64,000 bases of DNA from Sphingomonas yabuuchiae (GCF_014199595.1 NZ_JACHNX010000008.1:124001-188000), one strand, 5' to 3'. Positions 54,201-63,127 are shown, numbered from the stretch's first letter. Notes: generated by a model from the letters alone, not told the origin. A program made the numbers and translations.

Positions 54201-54722
54201 GGCCGGTTGATCCACTGTCTGCTCGAACGTCTGCCGCCGGTGGCACCGGAAAAGCGGCGCGGGGCGGCCGAGCGTTGGCTGTCCCAGGCGGCAGGGGTTG
54301 AGGATCCGGCCATGCGCGCGGACGTGACGGGGGCGGTCTTCGCGATCCTCGACGATCCGGCCTATGCGCCGCTGTTCGGGCCGGGTTCGCTGGCCGAAGC
54401 GCCGATCGCGGCGACGCTGGCCAATGGTCTCGTCGTGTCGGGTCGGGTCGACCGTCTGCTGATCGATGCCGACGAGATACGCCTGATCGACTACAAGACC
54501 GGGCGGCGCGCGCCCGGCGGGATCGACGATGTGCCCGCATTCCATCTGGCGCAGATGGCGGGTTATGCCGCCGCGCTGGAGGTGATCTTTCCGGGTCGGC
54601 GGGTGTCAGTGGCGCTGCTCTACACGGCGGGGCCTCGCCTGATCACCGTGCCCGATGCGCTGCTGGCCGCGCACAAGCCCGGCTATCGCGACCGGGAGCA
54701 AAGCTTGGCGCTCGGTGGTTGA
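51264..54722 (+). CDS. addA: AddA helicase-nuclease subunit
   Basis: AddA is the UvrD-like helicase with a RecB-type nuclease of the AddAB break-repair complex. The protein has about 1152 residues. Walker A is LSASAGTGKTQV near the N-terminus and motif II is VLIDEAQDTN. Later helicase motifs include VMTAHGSKGLQAPLV and YVAATRAEEQL. The nuclease motif LIDYKTGRRAPG lies near residue 1080. I place the start at the ATG 51264, after the inverted repeat that fills 51173-51245; an ATG at 51279 is an alternative and neither has a strong ribosome binding site. Confidence 0.95.
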   Translation: MSARPMANLPPLKGDQAAASDPAAHVWLSASAGTGKTQVLAARVFRLLLRGVAPEAILCLTFTKAGAAEMAQRINGRLAAWVRMPETELFRDLKALGETPTPDLRDRARTLFARVLDAPGGGLRIQTIHGFCQGLLAAFPVEAGLAPGFRPLEAREEAVLAREALARMLETAEREGRVGPVETVGALSLRLGEGGAEGFLAACARAPGALEALPTGIQPWLRRALDLPSGDIDEAIAEGVEEIDEDVVVRLTGANRAWGTATGDKAATTLERWIGSDRAGRVALLEELMGTVFTAKGEPRKASKKLTDADPDYEDMARELGETCRHLLGLAARARHADLLADALSVGRDYARAYTLSKRAIGAVDFDDLIRTTVELLERPGIGEWVRYKLDQVTEHVLIDEAQDTNAHQWRIVRALADEFFVGRGLYAPSTRTLFTVGDHKQAIFGFQGTDPINFQAAELHFSRRADEVAGDDEWPPEERGLPFNQLSLTHSFRSTTPILEFVDAAIEALGEPGMGMAGEVERHASEVKGPGRVMLWPPVVAGGSDEDEEGWIDDAVRKVATDIARAVRRWLDDGVMLESKGRRLEPQDIMILVKRRGDLASLIVARLYAEGVPVAGVDRLRLNAPLAVQDLLATVRFALQPEDDLSLASLLVSPLIGWSQDRLMAAGHRARGSLWAHLTRTLPTEDLAPLRQMLARADVSTPYQFLEELLSGPLDGRRKLIRRLGTEARDPIEELLNAALTFESTTTPSLQRFLDWFDRGDVEIVRDPSAPLDAVRVMTAHGSKGLQAPLVILADATADPTASPRSILRWTPEPGALPIPVFPPRAEERGGPLDAVAAEIAARELAEHWRLFYVAATRAEEQLVVAGALGKRAAGVPPMHSWYATCARAMTALGVPEVEPGDGQSRQFLGTLPQPPVAARPGIMVVATARDETRLPDWVHAPAPQESRPPRPLAPSQLGEDMVADPPPTPAMRAAAERGRLIHCLLERLPPVAPEKRRGAAERWLSQAAGVEDPAMRADVTGAVFAILDDPAYAPLFGPGSLAEAPIAATLANGLVVSGRVDRLLIDADEIRLIDYKTGRRAPGGIDDVPAFHLAQMAGYAAALEVIFPGRRVSVALLYTAGPRLITVPDALLAAHKPGYRDREQSLALGG

Positions 54723-54774
54723 GCGACCGACGCGCGCGTCCTAGATGGATGACAATCCAAGGAGTATTGAGACT

Positions 54775-55095
54775 ATGGCAACCAAGCAGATCACCGACGC
54801 CAGCTTTGAAGCGGACGTCCTGAACTCCGACAAGCCGGTGCTGGTAGATTTCTGGGCCGAATGGTGCGGACCGTGCAAGATGATCGGCCCGTCGCTGGAA
54901 GAGCTGTCGGAAGAACTGGGCGAGCAGGTGACGATCGCCAAGCTGAACATCGACGACAATCCCGACGCGCCGGGCCGTTACGGCGTGCGCGGCATCCCGA
55001 CGATGATCCTGTTTAAGGGCGGTGCCGCCGCCGCGACCAAGGTTGGTGCCGAGCCCAAGGGCCGGATCAAGGCCTGGCTGGAAGGCGCGCTGTAA
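54775..55095 (+). CDS. trxA: Thioredoxin
   Basis: TrxA is the general cytoplasmic dithiol reductant. The 106-residue protein has the active site WCGPCK (Cys31 and Cys34) and the cis-proline segment GIPTMILFKGG. AAGGAG lies ten bases before the ATG at 54775; a longer in-frame start at 54745 is not needed. The 52-base gap after addA makes co-transcription possible, but trxA is likely to have its own promoter. A fold-back element follows directly. Confidence 0.97.
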   Translation: MATKQITDASFEADVLNSDKPVLVDFWAEWCGPCKMIGPSLEELSEELGEQVTIAKLNIDDNPDAPGRYGVRGIPTMILFKGGAAAATKVGAEPKGRIKAWLEGAL

Positions 55096-55102
55096 GGTTT
55101 AG

Positions 55103-55242
55103 ACGGTCTCGGTGAGACCTCCTGCCCTCCCCCATCCCCTCCCGCTTGCGGGAGGGGCGTGCCAAGCGCCGTAGGATTGGCTCCTCCCCTCCCGCAGGCG
55201 GGAGGGGATCGAGGGGAGGGAAAGGTGTCTCACCGAGACCGT
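55103..55242. repeat. Fold-back element with perfect 16-bp terminal arms
   Basis: ACGGTCTCGGTGAGAC (55103-55118) and GTCTCACCGAGACCGT (55227-55242) are perfect inverted repeats. They enclose CCTCCC-rich segments that also pair (CCCATCCCCTCCCGCTTGCGGGAGGGG and CCTCCCGCAGGCGGGAGGGG). The whole can fold into a long cruciform between the convergent trxA and GST genes. A further CCCTCACCCGAACCCCTCCCAATTGCGGGCGGGG follows at about 55256-55290. It may end both transcripts. Confidence 0.8.
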
Positions 55243-55301
55243 ATTTCGCGGCACTCCCTCACCCGAACCCCTCCCAATTGCGGGCGGGGCTTTCCTCTGG
55301 C

Positions 55302-55913
55302 TCAGCTCAGCGGGATCATCACCACGTCGCGGAACGGCGCACGTTCCCGCAATGCCGCATACCAGCGCTCCAGATTGGGCCGCGAAGGCCGCTCGACCGG
55401 CAGCTGGAACCACGTATTCGCATAGGCCGCGACCGGAATATCCCCGATCCCGAACGAGCCACCCGACAGCCATTCCTGCCGCGCCAGCACATCGTCGAGG
55501 ATCGCGGACAGCCCCGCCGCCCGTGCCACGCTCCGCTCGATCAGCGCGGTGTCGCGCGCTTCGGGGGCCGTGCGCACCATCTGGAAAAAGATCGGCCGGA
55601 TCGCATCCGCCCAGGTGAAGCCCCAGTCCATCCACCGCTCGATCGAGGCTCGGGCCTGCGGATCGACGGGATAGAAAGCCTCTCCACCCCGCGTCGCCGC
55701 CAGATAGCGCAGGATGCTGTTCGACTCCCACAGGACGAAGCCGTCATCCTCGATCGTCGGGATCAGCGCGTTGGGATTGAGCGCACGGTAGCCTTCATCC
55801 ATGCCGAACGGGCCACCGACATCACGCCGGTCATAGGCCAGCCCCATCTCCTCGGCCAGCCAGACGACCTTCTTGACATTGTGCGAGTTGATCCGGCCCC
55901 AGATGGTCAGCAT
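55302..55913 (-). CDS. Glutathione S-transferase family protein
   Basis: This 203-residue protein has an N-terminal thioredoxin-fold domain with the glutathione-site segment LWESNSILRYLA and a C-terminal all-helical domain (about 85-200) with FGIGDIPVAAY. The start MLTIWGRINSHNVKKVVW contains a Ser/Asn pair at the usual catalytic position of bacterial beta/theta-like members. The ATG at 55913 is 5 bases past the argJ stop, with GGAG nine bases upstream; translation is therefore coupled to argJ. Substrate is unknown. Confidence 0.92.
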   Translation of the reverse strand: MLTIWGRINSHNVKKVVWLAEEMGLAYDRRDVGGPFGMDEGYRALNPNALIPTIEDDGFVLWESNSILRYLAATRGGEAFYPVDPQARASIERWMDWGFTWADAIRPIFFQMVRTAPEARDTALIERSVARAAGLSAILDDVLARQEWLSGGSFGIGDIPVAAYANTWFQLPVERPSRPNLERWYAALRERAPFRDVVMIPLS

Positions 55914-55918
55914 CGGCT

Positions 55919-57145
55919 TCAGCTCCGGTAATCGGCGTTGATCGAGATATAGCCATGGGTCAGGTCGCAGGTCCAAACCGTCGCGACGCCTTCGCCCAGA
56001 CCCAGATCGACGCCGACCGCGATCTCCTGTCCCTTCAGGTGTGCGGCGACGGGCGCTTCGTCATAGCCCTCGACCGCCAAGCCGTCCTTAGCGACCAGCG
56101 TCTCGCCGAAGCGGATCGACAGCCTGTCGCGCTCGGCCGGTTCGCCCGCCTTGCCGACCGCCATGACGACGCGGCCCCAATTGGCGTCCTCGCCCGCGAT
56201 CGCGGTCTTCACCAGCGGCGAGTTGGCGATCGACATGGCGATGCGTTGCGCCGAACGGTCGCTCTCCGCGCCTTCGACTCGGATTTCGATCAGCTTGGTC
56301 GCACCCTCGCCGTCACGCACGACCAGCAGTGCGAGTTGATGGCATAGATCGGCCAGCGCCGCGCGGAAGGCATCCGCCCCGTCGCTCTCGTCATCGATCA
56401 GCGGCGCATTGCCCGCCTTGCCCGTCGCAAAGGCCAGCACCGTGTCGCTGGTCGAGGTGTCGCCATCGACCGTGATGCACGAAAAGCTGCGGCCATTGGC
56501 GGCGCTCAGCGCGCGTTGCAGGAACTCGGGCGCGACGGCCGCGTCGGTGAAGATGAAGCCCAGCATCGTCGCCATGTCGGGCGCGATCATGCCGGAGCCC
56601 TTGATGATGCCCGCCAGCGTCACCGTGCGGCCATCGACGACGGCGGTCGTCGTTGCGCCCTTGGCGAAGGTGTCGGTGGTCATGATCGTCGCGGCGGCGT
56701 CTTCCCAGCCACAGGGCTCGGCGGTGAAGGCGGCGTCGAGGCCTGCCTCCGCCTTGTCGATGGGCAGCGGCACGCCGATCACCCCGGTCGAGGCGACAAA
56801 CACGTCTGAGGGTTGGCACTCCATCGCGGCGGCGGTGCGTGCGGCGATGGCCTCGACGGCGGCGCGGCCCCGGTGGCCGGTAAAGGCATTGGAATTGCCC
56901 GCGTTCACCACCAGCGCACGGGCCTGGCCCAGCACCAGCGCCTTGCGGCACCATTCCACCTCCGGCGACGGACATTTGCTGGTGGTCAGCACGCCCGCCA
57001 CGCTCGTCCCTTCGGGCAGCGTCACGAAGGTCAGGTCGCAGCGATCCCACTTTTTATACTGCGCGCGGGCAACGCGCAGCGTCACGCCGTCGATCGCGGG
57101 CAGAGCGGGAAAGGGCTGGGCGAGGGGAGAGGTGGCGATGCTCAT
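55919..57145 (-). CDS. argJ: Glutamate N-acetyltransferase / amino-acid N-acetyltransferase
   Basis: ArgJ transfers acetyl from N-acetylornithine to glutamate (and in bifunctional forms uses acetyl-CoA), driving the cyclic arginine pathway. The 408-residue precursor cleaves itself at Ala192-Thr193 in KGSGMIAPDMATML; Thr193 then becomes the nucleophile. Other family features are NAGNSNAFTG, ASTGVIGVPLPID and the C-terminal RSDLTHGYISINADYRS-like tail (here CDLTHGYISINADY). It forms an operon with the GST gene and is divergent from the TonB-domain gene. Confidence 0.97.
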   Translation of the reverse strand: MSIATSPLAQPFPALPAIDGVTLRVARAQYKKWDRCDLTFVTLPEGTSVAGVLTTSKCPSPEVEWCRKALVLGQARALVVNAGNSNAFTGHRGRAAVEAIAARTAAAMECQPSDVFVASTGVIGVPLPIDKAEAGLDAAFTAEPCGWEDAAATIMTTDTFAKGATTTAVVDGRTVTLAGIIKGSGMIAPDMATMLGFIFTDAAVAPEFLQRALSAANGRSFSCITVDGDTSTSDTVLAFATGKAGNAPLIDDESDGADAFRAALADLCHQLALLVVRDGEGATKLIEIRVEGAESDRSAQRIAMSIANSPLVKTAIAGEDANWGRVVMAVGKAGEPAERDRLSIRFGETLVAKDGLAVEGYDEAPVAAHLKGQEIAVGVDLGLGEGVATVWTCDLTHGYISINADYRS

Positions 57146-57227
57146 GGCCCCGTGCTTTGCCGCTTGCGCGCGCGCGCTGCAACGGGTGATATCTGGTGAC
57201 AGTCGTGGTTTCGGGGGATTTCATAGG

Positions 57228-58067
57228 ATGATCGTAGCGATGGCGATGGCGGCGATCACGCTCCCGGCTTCGGCTCAGCAAGAGCCGAAGGCACAGATTT
57301 CCGGCGAGGTGATGCGAACGCTCTTCGGTCCTGACAATTATCCTCCCTCCGCACTTCGAGCGGGCGAGCAGGGCCGGGTCATCGTCGATCTTGAGATCGA
57401 CGCGGCCGGGCGTGTGACCGAATGCAAGGTGGTCGAGGCGGCATCTCAGAACCTTGCCATACAAACCTGTCGGCTTACGGTAACTGGCGCTGGATTGTTC
57501 TCTCCAGCCAAGGACGCCCGGGGCAAGCCGGTGCCGAGCCGCTATTCGCTGAGAATACGATGGCAATTGCCCGGTGGCGGTGGGTCGGAAGACCCGACGA
57601 CCATGCCGGTAACGCTGCGTCTCGTCGCCGAACCCGATGGGCGCGTCCTGAAATGCGAGGGCGGAAGGCCATCGCAGCAACCGCTGGTCGCAAGGAGCGG
57701 CCCCATGTGCGACGGGATGGCCCGTCGCCTGATCGATGCCATTACCCGCCAGACCGGGAAGCCCGTCACACGCCGCTTCGAAGGGCGCTTCCTGATCGAC
57801 TATGCCCCAAACGCGGCGGCTCACGATCCCGCGCTTTGGCCAAAGGACCTGACCTTTCTCAGCGATATGAACGTCACATATGGCGTGACGTCGCAGGGAC
57901 GCTTCATCGATTGCAAGCGTGACCTGCGTGTCTGGGAAAAGGGTATGCCCATTCCATCGCCCTGTGACGGACAGACGGAGATGGGCCCCGGTGCGACACC
58001 CGCCGTCGCCGTGTCGCAGGTCGATGCGCTGCTCCGTCTCGGCTATCGCTTTCCATCCGAAGAATAA
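57228..58067 (+). CDS. Exported protein with a TonB C-terminal-like domain
   Basis: The 279-residue protein starts with a signal peptide (MIVAMAMAAITLPASAQ). Residues about 30-115 resemble the TonB C-terminal domain: YPPSALRAGEQGRVIVDLEI, AAGRVTECKVVEAS. The remaining 160 residues contain a second, weaker repeat of the same layout, with Cys residues (VLKCEGG, PMCDGM, FIDCKRD, SPCDGQ). Unlike a real TonB there is no membrane anchor and no Pro-rich stalk, so it is probably a soluble periplasmic protein. The ATG at 57228 is used because the signal peptide begins there. Confidence 0.8.
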   Translation: MIVAMAMAAITLPASAQQEPKAQISGEVMRTLFGPDNYPPSALRAGEQGRVIVDLEIDAAGRVTECKVVEAASQNLAIQTCRLTVTGAGLFSPAKDARGKPVPSRYSLRIRWQLPGGGGSEDPTTMPVTLRLVAEPDGRVLKCEGGRPSQQPLVARSGPMCDGMARRLIDAITRQTGKPVTRRFEGRFLIDYAPNAAAHDPALWPKDLTFLSDMNVTYGVTSQGRFIDCKRDLRVWEKGMPIPSPCDGQTEMGPGATPAVAVSQVDALLRLGYRFPSEE

Positions 58068-58263
58068 GGGGCATGCTGGAGCGGGAGCGCATCTGGGGCG
58101 CAGGGGTCGGGCTTCGCAACATCGTGCTCGCGGTGATCGGCATATACCGAACGTTCAACGTCCGGTGGCAGATGCCGCTCGACAAATGATGATGCCGCGT
58201 ACGGCGCGCGATGCCATGCAACGGATGGACGCGCCGCGCGTATGTGCCTAAGACAAGCCTCGC

Positions 58264-58524
58264 ATGAACCTGCTTCTGCTCCTTTCCGCTCTTTTGTCCG
58301 CGCTGACCGGCGTGGGTGCGAGTGCGCGTGGGCAGGAGGCACGGGGGGTCGTTGCCGAGCGCTGCATCGTGGCCGCCGCCAAGCAGGCCGCCGTTGCGCG
58401 CGCCGCGACGCGGCCGGTGCAGGCGCTCGTCGCGCTGGTGGATAGCGCCGGACCTCTCGGTATGTTCCGGGCGGTCACGCCCCGGCCGATCGCTGCGATC
58501 TTCATGGGCCGTCGGCGCGAATAG
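58264..58524 (+). CDS. Small exported protein of unknown function
   Basis: This 86-residue frame begins with a strong signal-like segment (MNLLLLLSALLSALTGVGASARG), followed by an Ala/Val-rich amphipathic part and a basic end (FMGRRRE). The upstream 196 bases hold no recognisable element. No ribosome binding site is evident, and I do not recognise the family, so it is a plausible but unproven gene. It lies 108 bases before secA on the same strand. Confidence 0.5.
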   Translation: MNLLLLLSALLSALTGVGASARGQEARGVVAERCIVAAAKQAAVARAATRPVQALVALVDSAGPLGMFRAVTPRPIAAIFMGRRRE

Positions 58525-58632
58525 CCCCGGCGTCGGCCATGGCCGACCCCATCCCTTGACATTGCAGTCGCGCGCGCCCCGCTTCGACCGGCGCTGCGCC
58601 CATCTCACGATATTTCAGTCAGGAAATCGCTT

Positions 58633-61377
58633 ATGTTCGGCGGCCTCGCCAAGTCCCTGTTCGGTTCGTCCAACGACCGTTACGTCAAGTCGCTCAAGCC
58701 GACGGTCGCCAAGATCGCCGCGTTCGAGCCCGAGATGGAGGCGATGACCGACGCCCAGCTCGCCGCGCAGACGGTGAAATTCCGCGAACAGCTCGATAAC
58801 GGCGCCACGCTCGACAGCCTGCTGCCCGAAGCCTTCGCCACGGTGCGCGAGGCTGCGCGTCGCGTGCTGGGCCAGCGTCACTATGACGTGCAGATGATCG
58901 GCGGCATCGTGCTCCACCGGGGCGAGATCGCCGAGATGCGCACCGGCGAGGGCAAGACGCTGGTCGCTACGCTCGCCACCTATCTGAACGCGCTGCCCGG
59001 CAAGGGCGTGCACGTCGTGACCGTCAACGACTATCTGGCCAGCCGCGACGCCGCGACCATGGGCCGGGTTTATAATTTCCTGGGCCTGACCACCGGCACC
59101 ATCATCCCCAATCTGGACGATGCGCAGCGCCGCGCGGCCTATGACGCCGACATTACCTATGGCACGAACAACGAGTTCGGCTTCGACTATCTGCGCGACA
59201 ATATGAAGTATGAGCGCTCCTCGATGGTGCAGCGCCCCTTCAACTACGCGATCGTCGACGAGGTGGACTCGATCCTGATCGACGAGGCGCGCACGCCGCT
59301 GATCATCTCCGGCCCGACCGACGACAAGTCGGAACTGTATATCGGCGTCGATGCGATCGTGAAGCAGCTGACCGCCGACGATTACGAGAAGGACGAGAAG
59401 CAGAAGTCGATCATCCTGACTGAGGACGGCACCGAGCGCGCCGAGCGCCTGCTGGAGGCGGCCGGGCTGCTCCAGGGCGAGAATCTGTATGATTTCGAGA
59501 ATACGCAGGTCGTCCATCACCTGAACCAGGCGCTGCGCGCGAACATGATGTTCAAGCGCGACACCGATTACATCGTGAAGGACGGCAAGGTCGTCATCAT
59601 CGACGAATTTACCGGCCGCATGATGGACGGGCGTCGCTGGTCGGAAGGCCTGCACCAGGCGGTCGAGGCGAAGGAGGGCGTCAATATCGAGCCCGAGAAC
59701 CAGACCATGGCCTCGATCACCTTCCAGAATTATTTCCGCATGTACCCGAAGATCTCGGGCATGACCGGCACCGCCGCGACGGAAGCGGGCGAATTCTACG
59801 ACATCTACAAGATCAACGTCGTCACCATCCCGACCAACGTGCCGATCGCGCGTGTCGACGAGGAGGACGAGTTCTACAAGAACACGCAAGACAAGTTCCT
59901 GGCGATCGCCAAGAAGATCCGCGACCACGCCGCCAAGGGGCAGCCGGTGCTGGTCGGCACCGTGTCGATCGAGAAGTCGGAACTGCTCAGCGAATTCCTG
60001 AACCAGGAAGCCGTGCCGCATAAGGTGCTGAACGCCCGCTATCACGAGATGGAGGCGCATATCGTCGCGCAGGCGGGCCGTCTGGGCGCCGTCACCATTG
60101 CGACCAACATGGCGGGTCGCGGCACCGACATCCAGCTGGGCGGCAACTTGGAATTCCGGATGCTCGACGAGCATCCCGATCTGGTCGAGGGCACGCCGGA
60201 ATATGAGGAGGCGGCCGCCCGCATCCGCACCGAGATCGTCGCCGAAAAGCAGAAGGTGCTGGAGGCGGGCGGTCTGTTCGTGCTGGGCACCGAACGCCAT
60301 GAAAGCCGCCGCATCGACAACCAGCTGCGCGGCCGTTCGGGCCGTCAGGGCGATCCGGGCCTGTCGCGCTTCTACCTCAGCCTGGACGACGATCTGCTCC
60401 GAATCTTCGGCCCGGACACGCTTTTCGCCAAGATGATGCGCAGCAATATCGAGGATGGCGAGGCGATCGGCAGCAAGTGGCTGTCCAAGGCGATCGAGAC
60501 CGCGCAGAAGAAGGTCGAGGCGCGCAACTACGACATCCGCAAGCAGGTCGTCGAATATGATGACGTTATGAACGACCAGCGCAAGGTCATCTACGAACAG
60601 CGCGCCGACATCATGGATGCCGAGACGGTGGGCGAAGTCGTCGCCGACATGCGCGCCGAGACGGTCAATGCGATCGTCGGCACCGCCTGCCCGCCCAACA
60701 GCTATCCCGAGCAGTGGGATGTCGCGGGCATGAAGCAGCAGCTGAAGGACCTGCTCAACCTCGAGCCGCCGATCGACGACTGGATGACCGAGGAAGCGAT
60801 CGACCCGGAGATCGTGCTGGAGCGCGTCTCCGCCGAGGCCGATGCGATGGTCGAGGCCAAGGCCAAGGAGCTGGAGCCCGACACCTGGACCAGCGTCGAG
60901 AAATCGATCCTGCTCCAGAATCTGGACCATCACTGGAAGGAGCATCTGGCGACGCTCGACGCGCTGCGCCAGGTCGTCCACCTGCGCGCCTATGCGCAGA
61001 AGACGCCGATCAACGAATATAAGCACGAGGCGTTTTCGCTGTTCCAGCGGATGCTCGACAATATCCGCGAGGATGTGACGCGCACCATCGCCTATGCCCA
61101 GTTCCAGCTCCAGGCGCCGCCGGAACTGCCCGAGCTGCCGGACTTCATCACCTCGCACTTCGATCCGTTCACCGGCGAGGACAATACGAATGATTGGGAC
61201 GCAGCTGCGCGCGGGCTGCTCCAGCCGCAGATGCCGCCGATGCAGATCCCGCAGCCTGAGGGCATGGACCTGGGTACCGATCCTTCGCAGTGGGAAGGTC
61301 GCGTGAACCGCAACGCGCCGTGCCCGTGCGGATCGGGCCTGAAGTACAAGCATTGCCACGGAGCGGTGACGGCCTGA
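58633..61377 (+). CDS. secA: Preprotein translocase ATPase SecA
   Basis: SecA drives secretory proteins through the SecYEG channel. The 914-residue protein has all parts of the family: Walker [14 protein letters not shown], the [16 protein letters not shown] segment, the helicase motif [24 protein letters not shown], and the C-terminal zinc-binding tail [14 protein letters not shown] that contacts SecB and ribosomes. AGGA lies eight bases before the ATG. It is followed by a strong terminator. Confidence 0.99.
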   Translation: MFGGLAKSLFGSSNDRYVKSLKPTVAKIAAFEPEMEAMTDAQLAAQTVKFREQLDNGATLDSLLPEAFATVREAARRVLGQRHYDVQMIGGIVLHRGEIAEMRTGEGKTLVATLATYLNALPGKGVHVVTVNDYLASRDAATMGRVYNFLGLTTGTIIPNLDDAQRRAAYDADITYGTNNEFGFDYLRDNMKYERSSMVQRPFNYAIVDEVDSILIDEARTPLIISGPTDDKSELYIGVDAIVKQLTADDYEKDEKQKSIILTEDGTERAERLLEAAGLLQGENLYDFENTQVVHHLNQALRANMMFKRDTDYIVKDGKVVIIDEFTGRMMDGRRWSEGLHQAVEAKEGVNIEPENQTMASITFQNYFRMYPKISGMTGTAATEAGEFYDIYKINVVTIPTNVPIARVDEEDEFYKNTQDKFLAIAKKIRDHAAKGQPVLVGTVSIEKSELLSEFLNQEAVPHKVLNARYHEMEAHIVAQAGRLGAVTIATNMAGRGTDIQLGGNLEFRMLDEHPDLVEGTPEYEEAAARIRTEIVAEKQKVLEAGGLFVLGTERHESRRIDNQLRGRSGRQGDPGLSRFYLSLDDDLLRIFGPDTLFAKMMRSNIEDGEAIGSKWLSKAIETAQKKVEARNYDIRKQVVEYDDVMNDQRKVIYEQRADIMDAETVGEVVADMRAETVNAIVGTACPPNSYPEQWDVAGMKQQLKDLLNLEPPIDDWMTEEAIDPEIVLERVSAEADAMVEAKAKELEPDTWTSVEKSILLQNLDHHWKEHLATLDALRQVVHLRAYAQKTPINEYKHEAFSLFQRMLDNIREDVTRTIAYAQFQLQAPPELPELPDFITSHFDPFTGEDNTNDWDAAARGLLQPQMPPMQIPQPEGMDLGTDPSQWEGRVNRNAPCPCGSGLKYKHCHGAVTA

Positions 61378-61402
61378 TCGTTTTTCGATCGGTAGCGTAA
61401 GA

Positions 61403-61433
61403 GGGCGGCGGGCTTCGGTTCGCCGCCCTTTTT
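61403..61433 (+). terminator. Intrinsic terminator of secA
   Basis: GGGCGGCG (61403-61410) pairs with CGCCGCCC (61421-61428) around a GGCTTCGGTT loop and is followed by TTTTT. It begins 26 bases after the secA stop. Confidence 0.93.
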
Positions 61434-61435
61434 AT

Positions 61436-61532
61436 ATTCCTCCCCTGCAAGGAGATAGGGACCAGCGAAGCTGGTGGAGGAGTGTCAACGCTGGCGAGGT
61501 CGGACTGCCACCTCCCCTTGCAGGGGAGGAAT
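61436..61532. repeat. CCTCCCC/GGGGAGG family repeat (copy 8)
   Basis: ATTCCTCCCCTGCAAGG at the left and CCACCTCCCCTTGCAGGGGAGGAAT at the right enclose ACCAGCGAAGCTGGTGGAGG, which is the same internal segment as in copy 2. It lies between the secA terminator and a small secreted-protein gene. Confidence 0.8.
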
Positions 61533-61588
61533 GGACAGGTCTTGTTCAGTCACAGAGGGCGATCCTCCGCCGACAGGGAGGATCAACC

Positions 61589-61939
61589 ATGAAGCACTAT
61601 GCGATGCTGGCCGTCTTAACAGCCTCACTACCCACTGCCGCGTCTGCGCAGTTCGTCAGCGCCGGGCCACCCTCCGATATCCTCGCCATGCCCAATCAGC
61701 CGAGCGTCGCGGCCGACCGACGCGACATCCGTCACGCGATCCGTGAGGGACGGCGCAGCGGCGACATATCGCGTGCCGAGGCTCGATCCTTCAAGCGCGA
61801 GGATGCCGCGATCAGTGCGTTGGGGGAGCGCTTCGGGCAGGACGGACTGTCACCGTCCGAGGAACGCGAGTTGCAGGTCCGCACCGAGGCATTGCGCGGC
61901 ATGGTCAATGCGCGCCGGGTGCGTGGCGGTCGCCCGTAA
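61589..61939 (+). CDS. Small exported protein of unknown function
   Basis: This 116-residue precursor has a signal peptide ending in ASAQF (about residue 21). The mature part is helical and very rich in Arg, Ala, Asp and Glu, with a heptad-like pattern (ADRRDIRHAIREGRRSGDISRAEARSFKRED). GGGAGG lies 7 bases before the ATG. The charge pattern resembles small periplasmic stress proteins, but I cannot assign a family. It is convergent with a lipoprotein gene across a terminator. Confidence 0.7.
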   Translation: MKHYAMLAVLTASLPTAASAQFVSAGPPSDILAMPNQPSVAADRRDIRHAIREGRRSGDISRAEARSFKREDAAISALGERFGQDGLSPSEERELQVRTEALRGMVNARRVRGGRP

Positions 61940-61950
61940 ATCAAGAAAAA

Positions 61951-61977
61951 GGGCGGCCACCCCAAAGGTGACCGCCC
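61951..61977 (-). terminator. Intrinsic terminator of the lipoprotein gene
   Basis: GGGCGGCCACC and GGTGACCGCCC form an 11-bp stem with one mismatch. Read on the minus strand it is followed by TTTTTCTTG. It lies 24 bases past the lipoprotein stop; on the plus strand the small secreted-protein gene ends 12 bases before it. Confidence 0.9.
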
Positions 61978-62000
61978 CATGATCCGATACCTTGGCCGGA

Positions 62001-62582
62001 TTACTTCGGCATCACCACCGTCGGCCCGATCGTCGAGACGATCGCACGGGCGTCGAAGGCGCGGAGATTGTCGCGCGGGATCGGACCCTTGCGCATCACG
62101 ACCTCGGCCGTCGCTTCGTAGCGGTCGATGGTGTTGATATCCATGTTGTTGCCGAAGAAGGGATCACCCCAGAACGGGTCCCAGCTGCGCCAGCCGAAGC
62201 CGCGGCCATAATAGCGCCACGACGGGCCCCACCAGCCGCCGCCCCAGCCGCCGAAGCCCGGCCCGAAGGCGCCCGGCGTCGAATAGGTGCGCGAGCGCAG
62301 CTGCGTGTCGCGGTCGGCCATCACGAAATAGTCATAGCCATTGGCCAGCGTCAGTTCGGCCGCGCGGTACAGCAGATAGCGCTCGACCGTGTCGCGCGAC
62401 GTCACGGTGTTACCCGCGAAGCTGACGATGAAGCGACCCGGTTCCAGCTGCTGGTCCGAATAGCCGGTGCGGTAGAAGCCCGAACCCGTCGCCGGGCGAT
62501 AGGTGGTTTCGGTCGCACATCCCGCGACCATCAAGGTGCTGGCGCCGAGCAGCGCGAGCGCGATCTTCCGACCGAATTGCAT
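62001..62582 (-). CDS. Lipoprotein (CC0125/CC1285-like)
   Basis: This 193-residue precursor has a lipobox LMVAGC, so it is predicted to be lipid-anchored in the periplasm or outer membrane. The mature part contains YRPATGSGFYRTGYSDQQLEPGRFIVSF and a region on amino-acid-handling (RYLLYRAAELTLANGYDYFVM), followed by a Gly/Trp/Tyr-rich stretch (GGWGGGWWGPSWRYYGRG). The pattern matches the CC0125/CC1285 family of alphaproteobacterial lipoproteins, of unknown role. The ATG at 62582 has AGGAAG upstream and is preferred to a start at 62627. Confidence 0.82.
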   Translation of the reverse strand: MQFGRKIALALLGASTLMVAGCATETTYRPATGSGFYRTGYSDQQLEPGRFIVSFAGNTVTSRDTVERYLLYRAAELTLANGYDYFVMADRDTQLRSRTYSTPGAFGPGFGGWGGGWWGPSWRYYGRGFGWRSWDPFWGDPFFGNNMDINTIDRYEATAEVVMRKGPIPRDNLRAFDARAIVSTIGPTVVMPK

Positions 62583-62707
62583 GGACACTTCTTCCTTTCC
62601 TTGCCGCTCGACCAGGCCGGACGGCAACAGCCCTGTAGCTGGCGCCGGTCTAACCTATCCCGGCAGAACGGTCGATGAACGGTTTGGCTCCCGCGATGAA
62701 TAGTGCG

Positions 62708-63127
62708 TCACACGCCTGCCATATGGATTGCAATTTGCCGTCGATGCGGTGCGCGACGATGTTCGAACAGATAGATGCCCTGCCATGTCCCCAGCATCAG
62801 CCGCCCGCCGATCAGCGGAACGGACAGGTGAACACCCGTCAGGATGCTGCGCAGATGCGCGGGCATGTCGTCCGGCCCCTCATCGTCATGGGCATAGGCG
62901 CGGGCATCCTCGGGCGCGATTCGCGCGAAATAATCGAGGATGTCAGTCTTCACCTCCGGCGCGGCATTTTCCTGGATGATCAGCGAGGCGGAGGTGTGCC
63001 GACAGAACAGGGTCAGCAGCCCTTCGCCCATGCCCTGTTCGCGCACCCAGGCCGTGACGGGCCGGGTGATCTCGGTCAGGCCCTGACCATAAGTGTCGAC
63101 GGTGATGATGGTGGTGGCTTGGCGCAT
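62708..63127 (-). CDS. YjbQ/UPF0047 family protein
   Basis: This 139-residue cytoplasmic protein belongs to the YjbQ (UPF0047) family, whose members can show weak thiamine-phosphate synthase activity in vivo. Visible conserved blocks are LTLFCRHTSASLIIQENAAPEV, DDMPAHLRSILTG, and GTWQGIYLFEHR with the conserved His. The cluster of His and acidic residues is thought to bind metal. GAGGA lies just before the ATG. It is divergent from the glycine-zipper gene. Confidence 0.93.
   Translation of the reverse strand: MRQATTIITVDTYGQGLTEITRPVTAWVREQGMGEGLLTLFCRHTSASLIIQENAAPEVKTDILDYFARIAPEDARAYAHDDEGPDDMPAHLRSILTGVHLSVPLIGGRLMLGTWQGIYLFEHRRAPHRRQIAIHMAGV

Noticed and set aside
58615..61359. Open frame of 914 codons antisense to secA
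   Set aside because: secA is unambiguous on the plus strand. Long antisense frames are expected in high-GC DNA, and this one has no family motifs, only His/Asp/Leu-rich shadow sequence.
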